In this document: positions 5,528 to 6,210 of the stretch, in pieces | How positions within the stretch are numbered: position 1 is the stretch's first letter | Layout of the letters: each line of letters starts with the position of its first letter | Origin: Actinomycetes bacterium | Lineage (GTDB): Bacteria > Actinomycetota > Actinomycetes > Propionibacteriales > Propionibacteriaceae | Assembly (NCBI GenBank): GCA_023392635.1 | Contig: JAEVYS010000039.1 | Span: forward strand, 1-6,210 | Direction: 5' to 3' | Length of the DNA stretch: 6,210 nucleotides | Program-made: the position numbers and the translations under genes | Notes under the pieces: generated by a model | What the model saw: only the letters and a program-made list of their open reading frames with translations | Databases searched by the model: none | What the model was told of the DNA's origin: nothing

Positions 5528-5839
5528 ATGAAGATCCTGGTTGTGTGTGGCGCAGGGGCGTCGAGCACCTTCGTCGCACAGCGAATCAATCGGGCGGCAC
5601 GGTCCCGTGACCTGGCCTATTCGGCGACGGCGACGAATGAAGCGGCGCTGGCCGAAGGCCTGGTGACCAGCGACCTGCTGCTCCTCGGGCCGCACCTGGC
5701 TCCTCGCTACGAGCAGATCAGGGAGTTCGCGGCGCCGCACGGCGTCCGCGTCCTGCTGCTGGACGCCGACGTCTTCTCCGATCTCGACGGCACCAGGACG
5801 CTGTCCCGCATCGAGGAGGCCGTCCGCGACGGGTCCTGA
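5528..5839 (+). CDS. PTS EIIB subunit, lactose/cellobiose-type fold
   Basis: A 103-residue cytosolic phosphocarrier of the sugar phosphotransferase system; it would take phosphate from an EIIA on cysteine and pass it to the sugar at EIIC. Seen: the N-terminal strand and phosphate loop MKILVVCGAGASST with active-site C7, followed by SDLLLLGPHLAPRYEQI at about 51-67, which matches the lactose/cellobiose EIIB pattern (D-x-x-L-L-G-P), and a C-terminal helix. Length fits that family. ATG 5528 has a strong GGAGGG five bases upstream. It is the first gene of the operon, 84 bases before mtlA on the same strand. Unlike a classical mannitol EIIB (ACDAGMGSS-type loop) it carries CGAGASST, so whether it serves the mannitol permease or has a signalling role toward the divergent regulator is open. 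Confidence 0.85.
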   Translation: MKILVVCGAGASSTFVAQRINRAARSRDLAYSATATNEAALAEGLVTSDLLLLGPHLAPRYEQIREFAAPHGVRVLLLDADVFSDLDGTRTLSRIEEAVRDGS

Positions 5840-5844
5840 CCCGT
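5829..5844 (+). other. Small hairpin over the EIIB stop codon
   Basis: ACGGGTC (5829-5835) and GACCCGT (5838-5844) are inverted repeats; as RNA the realistic form is a six-bp stem with a four-base loop. It covers the EIIB stop codon (5837-5839). No T-run follows, so full termination is unlikely; it could stabilise or partly attenuate the EIIB-mtlA message, or be chance in G+C-rich DNA. Confidence 0.3.
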
Positions 5845-5910
5845 TCCGGAACACCCAACCGACCTACCGTCGCCGGCCGCACCGACGCGGACCCCGGCTC
5901 GCACCAATGA

Positions 5911-5915
5911 GAGGA
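5911..5915 (+). promoter_or_regulatory. Ribosome-binding site deciding the mtlA start
   Basis: GAGGA lies eight bases before the ATG at 5924, which fixes this start over the upstream ATG at 5907, which opens only a six-codon frame. Confidence 0.7.
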
Positions 5916-5923
5916 ATCGATTC

Positions 5924-6210
5924 ATGACCGCAGTAACCGCACCGTCCGGGACGGGAGGGACGCGCGTCGCCATCCAGCGTTTCGGCACCTTCCTGTCCGG
6001 CATGATCATGCCCAACATCGCGGCCATCATCGCGTGGGGCATCATCACCGCGTTCTTCATCCCGGTCGGCTGGACGCCGAACGCCGCCATCGCGACGATG
6101 GTCGGCCCGATCCTGACCTACCTGCTGCCCGCGCTGATCGCGTTCACCGGCGGCAAGATGGTCTACGACCACCGCGGTGGTGTCGTCGGCGCCTTCGCCA
6201 CCATGGGCGT
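5924..6210 (+). CDS. mtlA: PTS mannitol-type permease, EIIC N-terminus (3' end cut by window edge)
   Basis: The first 95 codons of a mannitol-family PTS permease (EIIC, with or without fused EIIB/EIIA, which cannot be seen). It would import mannitol through the membrane while phosphorylating it to mannitol 1-phosphate. Seen: a 15-residue polar N-terminus, then VAIQRFGTFLSGMIMPNIAA at 15-34, the family's start of the first membrane helix. Membrane segments lie at about 22-46 and 53-76, with the conserved AFTGGKMVYDHRGGVVGA at 73-90 between helices. Start ATG 5924 has GAGGA eight bases upstream. It is downstream of a small EIIB gene and divergent from an MtlR-like regulator, which supports induction by its own substrate through that regulator. 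Mannitol as substrate rests on similarity of the N-terminal part only. Confidence 0.9.
   Translation, partial: MTAVTAPSGTGGTRVAIQRFGTFLSGMIMPNIAAIIAWGIITAFFIPVGWTPNAAIATMVGPILTYLLPALIAFTGGKMVYDHRGGVVGAFATMG

Noticed and set aside
5309..5854. 181-residue minus-strand frame across the divergent region and EIIB
   Set aside because: Its body is antisense to the EIIB gene and its tail lies in the control region; there is no family pattern.

Overview
The window is chromosomal DNA from a G+C-rich actinobacterium. The base composition is high, and it carries a pncB / clpS / DUF2017 block of the type known from Mycobacterium tuberculosis (Rv1330c-Rv1331-Rv1332), an iron-box operator of the DtxR/IdeR type, and several genes that appear to be read from leaderless transcripts. 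The genus cannot be fixed from this sequence; a member of Propionibacteriales or Micrococcales is a guess.

Layout. Positions 1-896 (minus strand) hold feoA and the first 220 codons of feoB, the ferrous-iron uptake pair. The two overlap by one base and sit behind an iron box at 902-920. Positions 968-1824 (minus) hold clpS and a DUF2017 gene, also overlapping by one base. A compact divergent promoter region (1825-1908) separates clpS from pncB, nicotinate phosphoribosyltransferase (1909-3276, plus). Past pncB a long perfect hairpin (3293-3321) lies between convergent genes and probably stops transcription from both sides. Positions 3350-5275 (minus) encode a 641-residue PTS-controlled activator (HTH, two PRDs, EIIB-like, EIIA) resembling MtlR. 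A 252-base divergent control region (5276-5527) separates it from a small EIIB gene (5528-5839) and the 5' end of a mannitol-type PTS permease gene, mtlA (5924 to the right edge).

How the parts work together. There are three functional units. Iron: feoAB is probably repressed by an iron-loaded DtxR/IdeR protein. Housekeeping: ClpS delivers N-degron substrates to ClpAP/ClpCP, while PncB salvages nicotinate for NAD; their adjacency is conserved synteny rather than proof of shared function. Sugar: the PRD regulator probably senses PTS phosphorylation through its PRDs and EIIA/EIIB-like domains and activates the divergent mannitol-type PTS operon through a site in the shared intergenic region.

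Most of the window consists of recognisable families. Nothing here proves a new system. The best leads are a cysteine-rich insertion in the FeoB G domain, a 34-bp imperfect dyad that is a candidate operator for the PRD regulator, a lactose/cellobiose-type EIIB paired with a mannitol-type EIIC, and the long palindrome after pncB. No stretch above 300 bases lacks a gene.
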